A stretch of DNA of 64,000 nt from CAWAQA01 sp963784065. GTDB lineage: Bacteria; Acidobacteriota; Vicinamibacteria; Vicinamibacterales; UBA2999. Position 1 is the stretch's first letter, and every line of letters begins with the position of its first letter. Positions 35,424-45,090 of the stretch are shown here, piece by piece. The stretch covers positions 114,890 through 178,889 of the forward strand of contig CAWAQA010000010.1 of the NCBI GenBank assembly GCA_963784065.1. The letters run 5' to 3'. The notes beneath the pieces were generated by a model. It did no database searches. It was given only the letters and a program-made list of their open reading frames with translations, and had not been told where the DNA came from. The position numbers and the translations under genes were made by a program.

Positions 35424-36027
35424 ATGTCGGTGACCATTCGTCGTGCATTACACGCTGCGACCGCAATCACATGCCTGTTGTTGATGTCGTGGAACCTCGG
35501 CGCGAACGGCGCGCTGCGCGTGACGACGGGAGAAGTGTCGATCAATTGCCCGCTGACCGTCGGCGGCAGCTTCGAAGCGAAGACGAGCGCGGTCACCGGC
35601 GAGGTGGCCGTGGCGTCGGGACCTCAGGAGCCGTTGAAGGGCGAACTGTCTGTCGATCTGCAGAAGCTGCAGACCGGGATCGGCCTGCGCGATCGCCACA
35701 TGAAGGACAACTACCTCGAGGTCAAACGCGGCGACGAGTTCGCAGCGGCGAAGCTGCAGGACATCAAGGTGGATGCGCTCGAAGGCAAGACGTCGTTCCG
35801 CGGCGTGCTGATGCTGCACGGCGAGCGCCGTGAGGTCAGCGGCACCGCCACCATCAAGCCGAACGGCGATGGCTATCGCGTCGAGGCGAACTTCCCGGTG
35901 CGCATTTCCGAGTTCGAGATTCCCGACCCCGACGTACCTGGGTGTCGGCGTCAAGGACCAGGTGCAGGTGCGTGTGAACTTCACCGTGGCGCCCGCCGGC
36001 GCCGCCCCTACAGCGGCAAGCCGCTAG
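35424..36027 (+). CDS. YceI-family periplasmic protein (one frameshift)
   Basis: About 200 residues. ATG 35424 is 9 bases after AAGGAG. Signal peptide 'ALHAATAITCLLLMSWNLGANG'. YceI lipocalin-like barrel: 'EPLKGELSVDLQKLQTGIGLRDRHM' region in short form 'DLQKLQTGIGLRDRHM', 'LEVKRGDEFAAAKL', 'FRGVLMLHGERREVSGTA', 'FPVRISEFEIPDP', then after a frame change near 35930 'YLGVGVKDQVQVRVNFTV'. YceI proteins bind isoprenoid chains in the periplasm. The following barrel gene is 21 bases on, so the two are probably co-transcribed. Confidence 0.87.
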
Positions 36028-36048
36028 CAAGAGAGAGAGAGAACGGCT

Positions 36049-37146
36049 ATGTGCCATTCGAAGCAGGCTCACCACGTACTGGCAGGGCTCGTCATGCTCT
36101 GCCCCCTGCTCATCGCGGGCCCGGCGGCGGCGACGCCGAACATGATCAGGCTCGGCTACCCGCAATGCCAGTCGTGTCACCTGACGCCGCAGGGCGGCGG
36201 GCTGCTCACGAGCTACGGTGAAGGCATCGATCTCGCGCAGACGCTGCGGCCGCGCGAGCCCGACACTCCCGAGTTCGGTGAAGACGAACTCGGGAGCCGC
36301 CTCAACTACGACGCCAGACTGTCGCTCGGTATCGACCGTGAACCACCGAGCAGCGCGACCTACGGGTTCAATACGTCTCTGCGGGCCGCGGCCGGTTTCA
36401 TGAACCACCGCATCGTCTACAGCGCCGGGATCAGGAGCCCGACCCTGGCCCGCAGCCGGACGAGCGGCGCCGTCAGCATCAGCATGTCGCGGCTCTACTG
36501 GTTGTACCAACCGAGGAAGGGACTCTCGTTCATCGTTGGCCGCGACGATCTTCCCTCAGGACTCACCGGGTTGCAGTCGTTCTCGCGCCGCGTGAACAAC
36601 CCGAGCGTGAGCCAGACGCCAACGCAGGCCAAGGTGTTCTGGTGGAACGATCGCTGGCAGGTGACCGCGTACGGCTACGGGCCAGACGGCATCGAAACGG
36701 ATCGCCAGTTCCGGGCGCGCGGCGGCGGCGCGGTCGTCGGCGCCAACGTCTGGCGCGACCGCGCCGTCGTCGGGGTGACGACGCGCGTATCGAAGGCGGA
36801 TGTGTTCGACAGGACCAACGCCGGGGTGTTCGCGCGCTGGGGCATCACCGAGAAGTGGGGCATCCTGGCCGAGCACGACATTACCCAGCGCACGTCGGGT
36901 GCCGGCGCCGAGTTCACCCACCTGGCCGGGCGCAGCGAAGTGTTCTACGTCCCGTTCGACTGGCTGCAGACCGCGCTCTCCGTCGACCATGTGACGACCA
37001 ACGGCGGCGACAACTCCGTCCGTTTCTCACCGAGCGCGGATATTCGATTGACGAGCAACATCAAGCTCGGATTCGGTGTCGACCACGTGCAACTGCCCGT
37101 TGAGTCGCGTAACTACTCGTTCGAACTCCAAGTGAAGACGCAGTAG
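36049..37146 (+). CDS. outer-membrane barrel with N-terminal CxxCH (heme c-like) motif
   Basis: 365 residues, intact. Signal peptide 'VLAGLVMLCPLLIAGPAAA', then 'MIRLGYPQCQSCHLTPQGGG', a single CxxCH heme c attachment site just after the cleavage site. It continues 'LLTSYGEGIDLAQTL', then about 14 amphipathic strands ('SISMSRLYWLYQPRKGLSFIVG', 'KVFWWNDRWQVTAYGYG', 'NIKLGFGVDHVQL'), ending 'YSFELQVKTQ'. Proteins of this build are seen in several phyla and are thought to be outer-membrane cytochrome or porin hybrids. Function unproven. It follows the YceI gene directly and ends at a clear terminator. Confidence 0.75.
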   Translation: MCHSKQAHHVLAGLVMLCPLLIAGPAAATPNMIRLGYPQCQSCHLTPQGGGLLTSYGEGIDLAQTLRPREPDTPEFGEDELGSRLNYDARLSLGIDREPPSSATYGFNTSLRAAAGFMNHRIVYSAGIRSPTLARSRTSGAVSISMSRLYWLYQPRKGLSFIVGRDDLPSGLTGLQSFSRRVNNPSVSQTPTQAKVFWWNDRWQVTAYGYGPDGIETDRQFRARGGGAVVGANVWRDRAVVGVTTRVSKADVFDRTNAGVFARWGITEKWGILAEHDITQRTSGAGAEFTHLAGRSEVFYVPFDWLQTALSVDHVTTNGGDNSVRFSPSADIRLTSNIKLGFGVDHVQLPVESRNYSFELQVKTQ

Positions 37147-37154
37147 CGGTCCTG

Positions 37155-37190
37155 GTGGTGGCGCCGCGCCCGCGGTGGCCACCACTTTTT
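37155..37190 (+). terminator. intrinsic terminator after the YceI/barrel operon
   Basis: Stem GTGGTGGC (37155-37162) / GCCACCAC (37178-37185) with a GC-rich 15-base loop, followed directly by TTTTT (37186-37190). It starts 9 bases after the barrel gene's stop. Confidence 0.8.
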
Positions 37191-37244
37191 CATCCGTAGG
37201 CCTTCTTCATCCCTTCCATGTTCCCGCGCGTCGCGCTGCTCTCC

Positions 37245-37415
37245 CGGAGCCGGCTCTCGGCGGGCCGGCTGAAGCCGGCCCCTACGACAATCAGCTTCGG
37301 GACCGACCAGGCGACCTGAAGGTCGGCCTCAACGCCGCGGGCAGCGGTGGCTTCCGCCTTCAGGCGGAAGGTCGCGCGGGCTGGTTCTTTCGCTAAAGCC
37401 GGCCCCTACGACGAT
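37245..37415. repeat. palindromic repeats, family A
   Basis: In order: GGGCCGGCTGAAGCCGGCCC, GCGACCTGAAGGTCGGCCT, CTTCCGCCTTCAGGCGGAAG and a truncated CTAAAGCCGGCCCCTACGAC. They fill the gap between the terminator and the zinc-ribbon gene; no other feature is seen there. Confidence 0.8.
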
Positions 37416-37463
37416 GGAGCCCTCGGAACTGCAATCGTTGACGCTGCAATGGCCGACTGCGGA

Positions 37464-37772
37464 CTATTTCAGCTCGCCCGTGTTGGCGCGGTCGGCGGCC
37501 GCTTCGATCCGCGCGCGGCCGCGCAGGAACCACTCGGCCAGGCCCACGACGCCGACGCCCAGCATCCCGTACCCGACCAGCTTCTTCCTCGACGGCGGCG
37601 GCGCCGGCGGGCGTTCGCGCTGTTCGCCCGCGGGCCGCGGCTGGTTGCGGCGTTCGGGCGCAGGGACCCATCGCGTCAGGTATACGAACGTCTCCGACGC
37701 ACAGACGGGACACTGCTGGCCCTCGTGGACGTCCTCGCAATCAAGGCAGAGGCGGGCTAGTCGGAGTTGCAT
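37464..37772 (-). CDS. small zinc-ribbon membrane protein
   Basis: 102 residues, MQLRLARLCLDCEDVHEG, then 'CPVCASETFVYLTRW', giving a CxxC...CxxC zinc ribbon, a Pro/Arg-rich linker, one hydrophobic helix 'LVGYGMLGVGVVGLAEWFL' and a short charged tail. A zinc ribbon tethered to the membrane by a single helix is a recurrent design with no assigned function. The start at 37772 has a plausible leader (GATGCAACT) but a weak ribosome site. Confidence 0.6.
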   Translation of the reverse strand: MQLRLARLCLDCEDVHEGQQCPVCASETFVYLTRWVPAPERRNQPRPAGEQRERPPAPPPSRKKLVGYGMLGVGVVGLAEWFLRGRARIEAAADRANTGELK

Positions 37773-37844
37773 CGTGGTGGGGCGTGCACGCCCGTACAGG
37801 ATAACGCAGGCCGGACCGTCCGTTGCGCCCTTCCGGCTCGAGCG

Positions 37845-37872
37845 TGGAGGCGGGCCGGGAGGCCCGCCTCTG
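37845..37872. repeat. palindromic repeat, family A
   Basis: GAGGCGGGCCGGGAGGCCCGCCTC, a long imperfect hairpin in the short gap between the zinc-ribbon and EF-hand genes. It could also act as a terminator for the latter, which ends at 37887 on the minus strand. Confidence 0.7.
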
Positions 37873-37886
37873 CACCCGCGGCTCCG

Positions 37887-39069
37887 TCACCGTTGCTGAA
37901 TGGTGACGCTGACCCGATACTCGCCGCTGTTGTCGTCGAGGTGATCGTCGTTCACCCCCAGGTACAGCCGGCCCGACACCGGAGCAGCGGGCGATCGTGC
38001 GCCGCGCGCCGACGAAGAGCGGCGCCGACTCGCCGATGCGCGCGATCAGGCCGCCGGCGATTTCCTGCTGCAACGGGGCGTTCGGCGCCTTGCGTCCCGA
38101 GCGGGCGCCGGCCGGCGTGGAGGCGTCGGTACCCCCCTCGCTCAGATCCATCGTGCCTTCGGCGTCGAATGTGATCCGGTCGCCGGCCTGTACGTCGAGG
38201 CCGGTGTCGGTCCACCGCTGCTTCGGATCCACACGCACGATCTGACCCGAAGTCGCGACCGGCCTGCTGTCCGCGCCCGGCGCCGCGGCCGCCGCGAACT
38301 CGCTCCGCGTCAATACGCCGTCGCGGTTGCTGTCACGCTGGTCGAAGCTGCGGCGGGACCATTGCCACTCGTTGCTCTCGATGCGGCCGTTGCCGTCGAA
38401 GTCGACACGAGCAAAACGATCCGCGTTCCCGCCCGTGGTGCTCGTCGCCGCCGGCGCGTCGACGACCTCAGCGCGCGACAGGATGTCGTCGCGGTTGCGA
38501 TCCAGCCAGGAGAACGTCTCGCCGCTGCCGTGCCACTCGCGCCGTTCGATGCGGCCGTCGGCGTTCTCGTCGATGTACTCGAATCGATCGTCGCGGTCGT
38601 CGTCTACGGTGTTGGTGCCGAGGAACTCAGCCCGGGTCAGCGCCCCGTCGTTGTTGCGGTCCACCCGCCGGAAGCTCTCGTAGTCGTAGTTCCACTCCCT
38701 TGCCACGATGCGGCCGTCACGATTGCGATCGAGCGTCGCGAAGTTGCCGGCCGTCCAGCTGGAGAAGCGGTCGGCCGCCGGATCGAAGTCGTTCTCCTCC
38801 AGCCGGCGCGTGTCGCGCGGAACGCCGATGCGCACTTCGTCGCCGGAGAGCACGCCGTCGCGGTTCCAGTCATGCTCGGCGAACGACTGCGCGCTGCCGC
38901 GCCATTCCGCGCGCGCGATGACGCCGTCATTGTTGCGGTCCATGGCGCGGAACCGCATTTCAGTGTTCTGCTGCGGTGCGGTGTTGAATCGGGACTGCGC
39001 GCCCACAGTCGGTTGTAACGCCAACGGAAGAGCCGCACACGTGCAGGCCAGCGCCAGGACCCTTCTCAT
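37887..39069 (-). CDS. secreted multi-EF-hand protein with C-terminal PA-IL-like domain
   Basis: About 394 residues. Signal peptide 'LALACTCAALPLALQPTVGAQ'. Residues about 35-270 hold eight or so calcium loops of DxNxDG type: 'DRNNDGVIARAEW', 'DWNRDGVLSGDEV', 'DRNRDGRIVAREW', 'DRNNDGALTRAEF', 'DENADGRIERREW', 'DRNRDDILSRAEV', 'DFDGNGRIESNEW', 'DSNRDGVLTRSEF'. The C-terminal part, 'TGLDVQAGDRITFDAEGT', 'GGLIARIGESAPLFVG', and after a frame change near 37990 'SGRLYLGVNDDHLDDNSGEY', has the pattern of the PA-IL/LecA-like galactophilic lectin domain. Probably an extracellular calcium-dependent binding protein. Confidence 0.82.
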
Positions 39070-39111
39070 GCCAAACCTCCTGGGTCCTGCGGGCGCATAA
39101 CTCGTACCCGT

Positions 39112-40103
<992 letters not shown>

Positions 40104-40107
<4 letters not shown>

Positions 40108-41558
40108 CGGCGTCGGCGGAGCCACCAGCGGAAGAGCGCTTTCACGCGGGGCGTGAGGCGGGTGCGGTTGTACGCGTCACCGCAGGTACGAATCGCTTCC
40201 GCATACGTCGGATACGGGTGAATGACGGCGGCCAGCGCGCCGAGCGAGATCCTGCCGGCCATGGCAACGCCGATCTCGCTGATGAGATCCCCGGCATGCG
40301 GCGACACGATCGTCGCGCCGACGATGGCGCCGGTGCCGCGGCGCGTATGGATCTTCACGAAGCCGTCGGTGGCGCCGTCCGTGATCGCGCGGTGCACCGC
40401 GGCCAGCGGCTGCGCGTAGGTGTCGAGGTCGATGCCGCGCTCGCGCGCCTCGCGCTCCGGCAACCCGGCGTGCGCCACCTCGGGGTCTGTATACGTGCAC
40501 CAGGACATCGTCAACGCGCTGAGGCGGCGGCGGCCGAGCCGGCCCACCGCGAAGAGCGCGTTCTGAATGACGATCCGCGCCGACGCGTCGGCGGCATGCG
40601 TGAACTTCCAGGGAAGACAGACGTCGCCGCACGCGTAGACGTGCGGATTCGTCGTTCGCAGAAAATCGTCCACGCGGACGGCGCCGTCACGCTCGAGGGC
40701 GACGCCCGCCGCGTCGAGGTTGAGGCTATCGACGTTCGGCGTGCGGCCCGTGCAGACGAGCACGGCGTCGGCATCGGTCGAGGCTGCGCTGGTATTGCCG
40801 TCGCAGACAATCGTGCGCACGCTGCCACGCGTGTCCACGCGGCCGATGTGCGCGCCGAGCACGAGGCGGACGCCATCCCGCTCGAGGGCCCGCTCGACGA
40901 TGGCCGAAGCGTCCGGATCCTCGCGCTCGAGCAGGCGAGGCTGATCGTGGAACAGGACGACCTCGACCCCGAGACGCTGGAATGCCTGGGCGAGCTCGCA
41001 TCCGATCGGCCCGCCCCCAATCACCGCCAGCCTGCGAGGGGCATCGGTCAGGGTGAAGACCGTCTCGCTGGTCAGCGGCGCGGCGTCGGCCAGCCCCGGG
41101 ATGGGCGGGATGGCCGGCCGGCCACCGGTTGCGATGACCGCGCGGGCGAAGCGCAGCCGCTGGTTGGCCACGAGAACCGTTTCCCGGTCGATGAACCGCG
41201 CGTCGCCGAAGAACACGTCCACGCCGAGGCTCTGGAACCGGCGCGCCGAGTCATGAGGGGCAATGGCCGCCCGCGCCCGGCGCATGCGTGCCATCGCCGC
41301 GGTGAATGGCAGATGAGCGCGGGCGCCGCTGATGAGAGCCTTCGAGGGGACGCACCCCGTGTTAAGGCAATCGCCCCCGAGGAGGTGGCGCTCCACGAGG
41401 GCGACGCGGGCGCCAAGCCCCGCGGCCCCGGCCGCCGAGACGAGGCCGGCGGTGCCGCCGCCAATCACCACGAGGTTGTATCGACCCGCTGGAACCGGAT
41501 TGGCCCAGTCCGGGGGGCGCACCTGCGCTCTCCACTCTTGGTCGGCGGTGTCCGTCAT
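40104..41558 (-). CDS. MerA/dihydrolipoamide dehydrogenase-like FAD disulfide oxidoreductase
   Basis: 484 residues, intact. FAD site 'NLVVIGGGTAGLVSAAGAAGLG', redox-active disulfide 'GGDCLNTGCVPSKALI', NAD(P) site 'LAVIGGGPIGCELAQAF', second FAD motif 'TNPHVYACGDVC', and C-terminal dimerisation domain ending in the His-Pro pair 'AVIHPYPTYAEA'. There is no N-terminal metal-binding domain and no C-terminal Cys pair, so mercuric reductase activity is unlikely. It could reduce a quinone, a small thiol or an unknown disulfide. Start ATG 41558 (MTDTADQEW) was preferred over an upstream frame extension. Coupled to the LLM gene. Confidence 0.85.
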
Positions 41559-41622
41559 CTGAAACAGGCTGATTCCGGTTCCAATCCTAAACCTTTCGCT
41601 TGCTGGCACTTGCGGCGGTCGG

Positions 41623-41634
41623 TTAGGATCCTAA
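41623..41634. promoter_or_regulatory. 12-bp perfect palindrome between divergent genes
   Basis: TTAGGATCCTAA, with a half-site-like AATCCTAAA 38 bases to the left (about 41,583-41,591). It sits between the divergent oxidoreductase and cytochrome genes, 44 bases before the cytochrome start. A likely operator by position; the binding protein is unknown. Confidence 0.4.
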
Positions 41635-41677
41635 GCGTTCCACTCACGCGTCGATTGACCCCTTTTCGCGAGGTCAC

Positions 41678-42103
41678 ATGAAAATCAGGTTCGCTCTGGT
41701 TGTCGTTGCGGGCGTGTTCACGGCGTCGGCGTTCTATACCGCGGCAGGTGCTCAGGCTCCCTCGTCTGTGCTGGCGGGCGTATACACCGCCGATCAGGCC
41801 AAGAAGGGCGCGGCCATCTATGCCATGGAGTGCTCCGCTTGTCACGGGGAAACGCTCGAAGGGCAGGACCCGATCCCGGGGCTGGCAGGTGCGGACTTCG
41901 TCGCGCGGTGGAAGAACGTCGGCGAGCTCTTCGACAAGACCTCGACGACCATGCCTGCGATCTCCCCCGGCTCGCTGAGCAGCACGCAGGTTGCCGAAGT
42001 CCTCGCGCACATCCTGAGCGTGAACAAATACCCGGCCGGCGCGACGGAGTTGCCCGCCAAGCTCGAGGCGCTGACGCCCATCACGATCGAACCCAAGAAA
42101 TAA
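41678..42103 (+). CDS. secreted single-heme cytochrome c
   Basis: 141 residues. Signal peptide 'RFALVVVAGVFTASAFYTAAGAQ'; heme c site 'MECSACHGETLEG' with CxxCH; sixth-ligand Met probably in 'TTMPAISPGSLS'. Class I cytochrome of the short Acidobacterial type; it would carry electrons in the periplasm. Intact, ends just before a strong hairpin. Confidence 0.9.
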   Translation: MKIRFALVVVAGVFTASAFYTAAGAQAPSSVLAGVYTADQAKKGAAIYAMECSACHGETLEGQDPIPGLAGADFVARWKNVGELFDKTSTTMPAISPGSLSSTQVAEVLAHILSVNKYPAGATELPAKLEALTPITIEPKK

Positions 42104-42108
42104 CCTGT

Positions 42109-42142
42109 CGATCCCGCGTCCGGTTTCACGGACGCGGGATCG
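42109..42142. terminator. bidirectional hairpin between convergent cytochrome c and argG
   Basis: Perfect 14-bp stem CGATCCCGCGTCCG / CGGACGCGGGATCG with a 6-base loop (GTTTCA). It begins 5 bases after the cytochrome stop and ends 9 bases before the argG stop. There is no T-run, so it may stop transcription in a factor-assisted way or only protect 3' ends. Confidence 0.75.
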
Positions 42143-42151
42143 GCGACCTCG

Positions 42152-43495
42152 CTACTTCTTGTGCTCGGGCGCGTCCGTCAACTGCGGCAGCGCGCTGCTG
42201 CCCGCCGGTGAGAGGACGCCCGTCTTCACATACGTCATCAGCTTGTCGCGCGTATCCACGATGTCGAGGTTGCGCATGTGCAGCTGGCCGATCCGGTCCT
42301 GCGGCGTGAACGCCGACTCCCCTTTCTCCATCGTCAACCGCTCGGGCTTGTAGGTGAGATTCGGGCTGGTGGTGTCGAGGATCGAGTAGTCGTTGCCGCG
42401 GCGGAGCTCAACGGTCACCTCGCCGGTGATGGCGCGCGCGACGAAGCGCTGCGCCGTCTCGCGCAGCATCAGCGCCTGCGGGTCGAACCACCGGCCCTGG
42501 TAGAGGAGCCGGCCGAGCCGCCGGCCGCTGTCGCGATACTGCTCGATCGTGTCCTCGTTGTGGATGCCCGTCAGGAGCCGCTCGTAGCCGATGAAGAGCA
42601 GCGCCATGCCGGGCGCCTCGTAGATGCCGCGGCTCTTCGCTTCGATGATCCGGTTTTCGATCTGATCGCTCATGCCGAGGCCGTGACGGCCGCCAATCGC
42701 GTTCGCTTCGCCGATCAGCTCGACGGCGTCGCGGAACTGGTGGCCGTTGAGCGCAACCGGCTGGCCCTCGTCGAAGCGAATCGTCACCACCTCCGGCTTG
42801 ACGCTCACGTCCTCGCGCCACGACGCCACACCCATGATCGGCTCCACGATCGTGATGCCGCGATCGAGACGCTCGAGGTCCTTCGCTTCGTGCGTCGCGC
42901 CCAGGATGTTGGAGTCGGTCGAATAGGCCTTCTCCGTGCTCATCTTGTACGGCAGCTTCGCCGCGAGCATGTACTCCGACATCTCCCTGCGGCCGCCGAG
43001 CTCGTCGATGAACTGCTGATCGAGCCACGGCTTGTAGATCCGCAGTCCGGGGTTGGCGAGCAGGCCGTAGCGGTAGAACCGCTCGATGTCGTTCCCCTTG
43101 AAGGTGCTGCCGTCGCCCCAGATATGGACGTCGTCTTCCTTCATCGCGACGACGAGCATCGTGCCGGTGACGGCGCGGCCGATCGGCGTCGTGTTGAAGT
43201 ACGGGACGCCGGCGGTGGAGATGTGGAATGCGCCGGCCTGCAGCGCCGCGAGCCCCTCGGCGACGAGCTGCGCCCGGCAGTCGATCAGGCGGGCCTTCTC
43301 GGCGCCGTACTGCATCGCCTTCCGCGGGATCTCGTCGTAGTCCGGCTCGTCCGGCTGGCCGAGATTGGCAGTGTAGGCGTAGGGGATGGCGCCTTTCTGC
43401 CGCATCCAGTGCAGCGCGGCACTGGTGTCGAGGCCGCCGGAGAACGCGATGCCGACCTTCTGGCCGGAAGGGACCTTCTGGAGGATGTGGGGCAT
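42152..43495 (-). CDS. argG: argininosuccinate synthase (long, E. coli-type)
   Basis: 447 residues, intact. 'KVGIAFSGGLDTSAALHWM' is the ATP pyrophosphatase P-loop; 'AYTANLGQPDEPDYDEI', 'STAGVPYFNTTPIGRAVT', 'IWGDGSTFKGNDIERFYRYG' and 'YSTDSNILGATHEAKDLE' are the citrulline/aspartate-binding segments of the long ArgG group. It joins citrulline and aspartate to argininosuccinate in arginine synthesis. ATG 43495 gives the family N-terminus MPHILQKVPSGQ; the frame extension upstream runs through repeat DNA. No other arg gene is nearby. Confidence 0.96.
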   Translation of the reverse strand: MPHILQKVPSGQKVGIAFSGGLDTSAALHWMRQKGAIPYAYTANLGQPDEPDYDEIPRKAMQYGAEKARLIDCRAQLVAEGLAALQAGAFHISTAGVPYFNTTPIGRAVTGTMLVVAMKEDDVHIWGDGSTFKGNDIERFYRYGLLANPGLRIYKPWLDQQFIDELGGRREMSEYMLAAKLPYKMSTEKAYSTDSNILGATHEAKDLERLDRGITIVEPIMGVASWREDVSVKPEVVTIRFDEGQPVALNGHQFRDAVELIGEANAIGGRHGLGMSDQIENRIIEAKSRGIYEAPGMALLFIGYERLLTGIHNEDTIEQYRDSGRRLGRLLYQGRWFDPQALMLRETAQRFVARAITGEVTVELRRGNDYSILDTTSPNLTYKPERLTMEKGESAFTPQDRIGQLHMRNLDIVDTRDKLMTYVKTGVLSPAGSSALPQLTDAPEHKK

Positions 43496-43550
43496 CTTGA
43501 ACTCACAATCATATGCGACGAGCGACAGAGTCACAGAGGCACTGAAAGGC

Positions 43551-43735
43551 GATGGATCTTCCGGCTGAAGCCGGAAGCCACGGGTGGATCTCCGGCTGAA
43601 GCCGGAAGCCACGGAATGGGCTGGAAGCCGGAAGCCATGGACACTTTTCGGCTGTGGCTTCCGCCTTCAGGCGGAAGTGACATGCCTGGTGTTCGCAGAC
43701 CCCGGCCAGGCCGATCTGAAGGCCGGCCTCTGCAA
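43551..43735. repeat. palindromic repeats, family A (five elements)
   Basis: TTCCGGCTGAAGCCGGAA twice (from about 43,558 and, slightly degenerate, from about 43,589), a decayed half-element GGAAGCCGGAAGCC, CTTCCGCCTTCAGGCGGAAG (about 43,658-43,677) and GGCCGATCTGAAGGCCGGCCTC (about 43,710-43,731). The gap between argG and the MFS gene holds these plus a short CACAGAGGCAC motif. Confidence 0.82.
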
Positions 43736-43798
43736 AGAACACAAATGAGTGGCGCTCGTTGTCAGTGAGCTGGCGTGCGATGGGGTACTCTGGCAGAC

Positions 43799-45016
43799 AT
43801 GCCCCATGGTGAGACCGCTGCGGTCAGCGTGCCCGTGCACGCGCCGCTGCTGCCGGTATTCCTGATCGTGCTCGTCGACGTCTTCGGGATGACCCTGGTC
43901 ATCCCGCTGCTCGCGATCTACGCGGAGAGCTTTGGCGCGACGCCGTTGCAGGCGACGCTGCTGATATCGGTGTTCGCCGTCTGCATGCTGCTGTCGGGGC
44001 CGCTCATCGGACATGCCTCCGATCGCCATGGACGCAAGCCGCTGCTCCTCATCAGCCAGATCGGGACGTTCATCGGCTTCATCGTGCTGGCGCGGGCCAC
44101 GTCGCTGTGGATGATCTACCTCTCGCGCATCATCGACGGCGCGACGGCGGGGAACCTCTCGATCGCCCAGGCCTACATCGCCGACAATACGCCGCCCGAG
44201 CGACGCGCCAAGGCCTTCGGCCTCATCGGGATCGCATTCGGCGTCGGCTTTTTCATCGGCCCGGCGGTCACCGGTTTCCTCGCCGGGCACTATGGGCACA
44301 CGGCACCGATTTACCTCGCGGCCGGGATGTCGGCGACCAGCATCCTCGCCACGGCGATGCTCCTCAAGAGCGGGGGACCGCCACGCACACAGGCGGTCCG
44401 CTGGGCGCCGTTCGAATGGCGCACGTACGCGGAGTATTTCGCGCGGCCGGCACTCAGGGCGCTGCTGCTGCAGTTCCTCTTCTTCATGCTGTCGTTCTCG
44501 ACGTTCATCTCCGGCTTCGCGCTTTTCGCCGAGCGCCGCTTCGAATGGAACGGACAGCCGTTCGGCCCGCGCGAGATCGGCTACGTGTTCGGGTTCGTCG
44601 GGTTCCTCGGCATCATCCTGCAGGGGATGCTGATCGGCCGGCTGGTCGAACGCTTCGGCGAGAAGACGCTCGCCGCCGCGGGCTTTGCCTCGCTGGTGCT
44701 CGGCTACCTGACGCTTGGCCTCGCGTCCGCAATCGCGATGCTGGTGATTGTCGCGGTGGTATCAGGGTTCGGCAACGGCGTGCTGCGTCCGTCGTTGACC
44801 AGCCTGATCACGCATCAGGCGGGGCCGCATGAGCAGGGGGTCGTGCTCGGGATCACCCAGTCGCTGTCATCGCTGGCGGCGATCGCCGCCCCCATCGTCG
44901 CCGGCCTCCTGATCGAACGGGAGATGCTGGCCGAGTGGGCCTGGGCCGCGGCGGCAATGGCTGCCGCCGGGTTGTTCGTGTGGGTGAAGGCGCAGCCGCA
45001 GATGCGAGCCGGCTGA
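43799..45016 (+). CDS. MFS multidrug/tetracycline-type efflux transporter
   Basis: 405 residues, intact, 12 membrane helices. TetA-like signatures: 'DVFGMTLVIPLLAIYAESFGA', motif A 'GHASDRHGRKPLL' between helices 2 and 3, 'RIIDGATAGNLSIAQAYIAD', motif C region 'GIAFGVGFFIGPAVTGFLAG'. It would expel a small molecule against protons. The substrate is unknown and resistance should not be assumed. ATG 43799 was taken as the start (MPHGETAAVS); an upstream in-frame ATG adds eight residues. Confidence 0.87.
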   Translation: MPHGETAAVSVPVHAPLLPVFLIVLVDVFGMTLVIPLLAIYAESFGATPLQATLLISVFAVCMLLSGPLIGHASDRHGRKPLLLISQIGTFIGFIVLARATSLWMIYLSRIIDGATAGNLSIAQAYIADNTPPERRAKAFGLIGIAFGVGFFIGPAVTGFLAGHYGHTAPIYLAAGMSATSILATAMLLKSGGPPRTQAVRWAPFEWRTYAEYFARPALRALLLQFLFFMLSFSTFISGFALFAERRFEWNGQPFGPREIGYVFGFVGFLGIILQGMLIGRLVERFGEKTLAAAGFASLVLGYLTLGLASAIAMLVIVAVVSGFGNGVLRPSLTSLITHQAGPHEQGVVLGITQSLSSLAAIAAPIVAGLLIEREMLAEWAWAAAAMAAAGLFVWVKAQPQMRAG

Positions 45017-45090
45017 GCCGGCCCGGAGCTGCCAGGCGCATCCCGTGACCTCCGTGACGTGGGGGACGGCTTCGGCCGGAACGGTGACGC

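Noticed and set aside
43799..45016. MFS gene as a proven tetracycline resistance determinant
   Set aside because: Only general TetA-like motifs are present; the family contains many exporters of other compounds.
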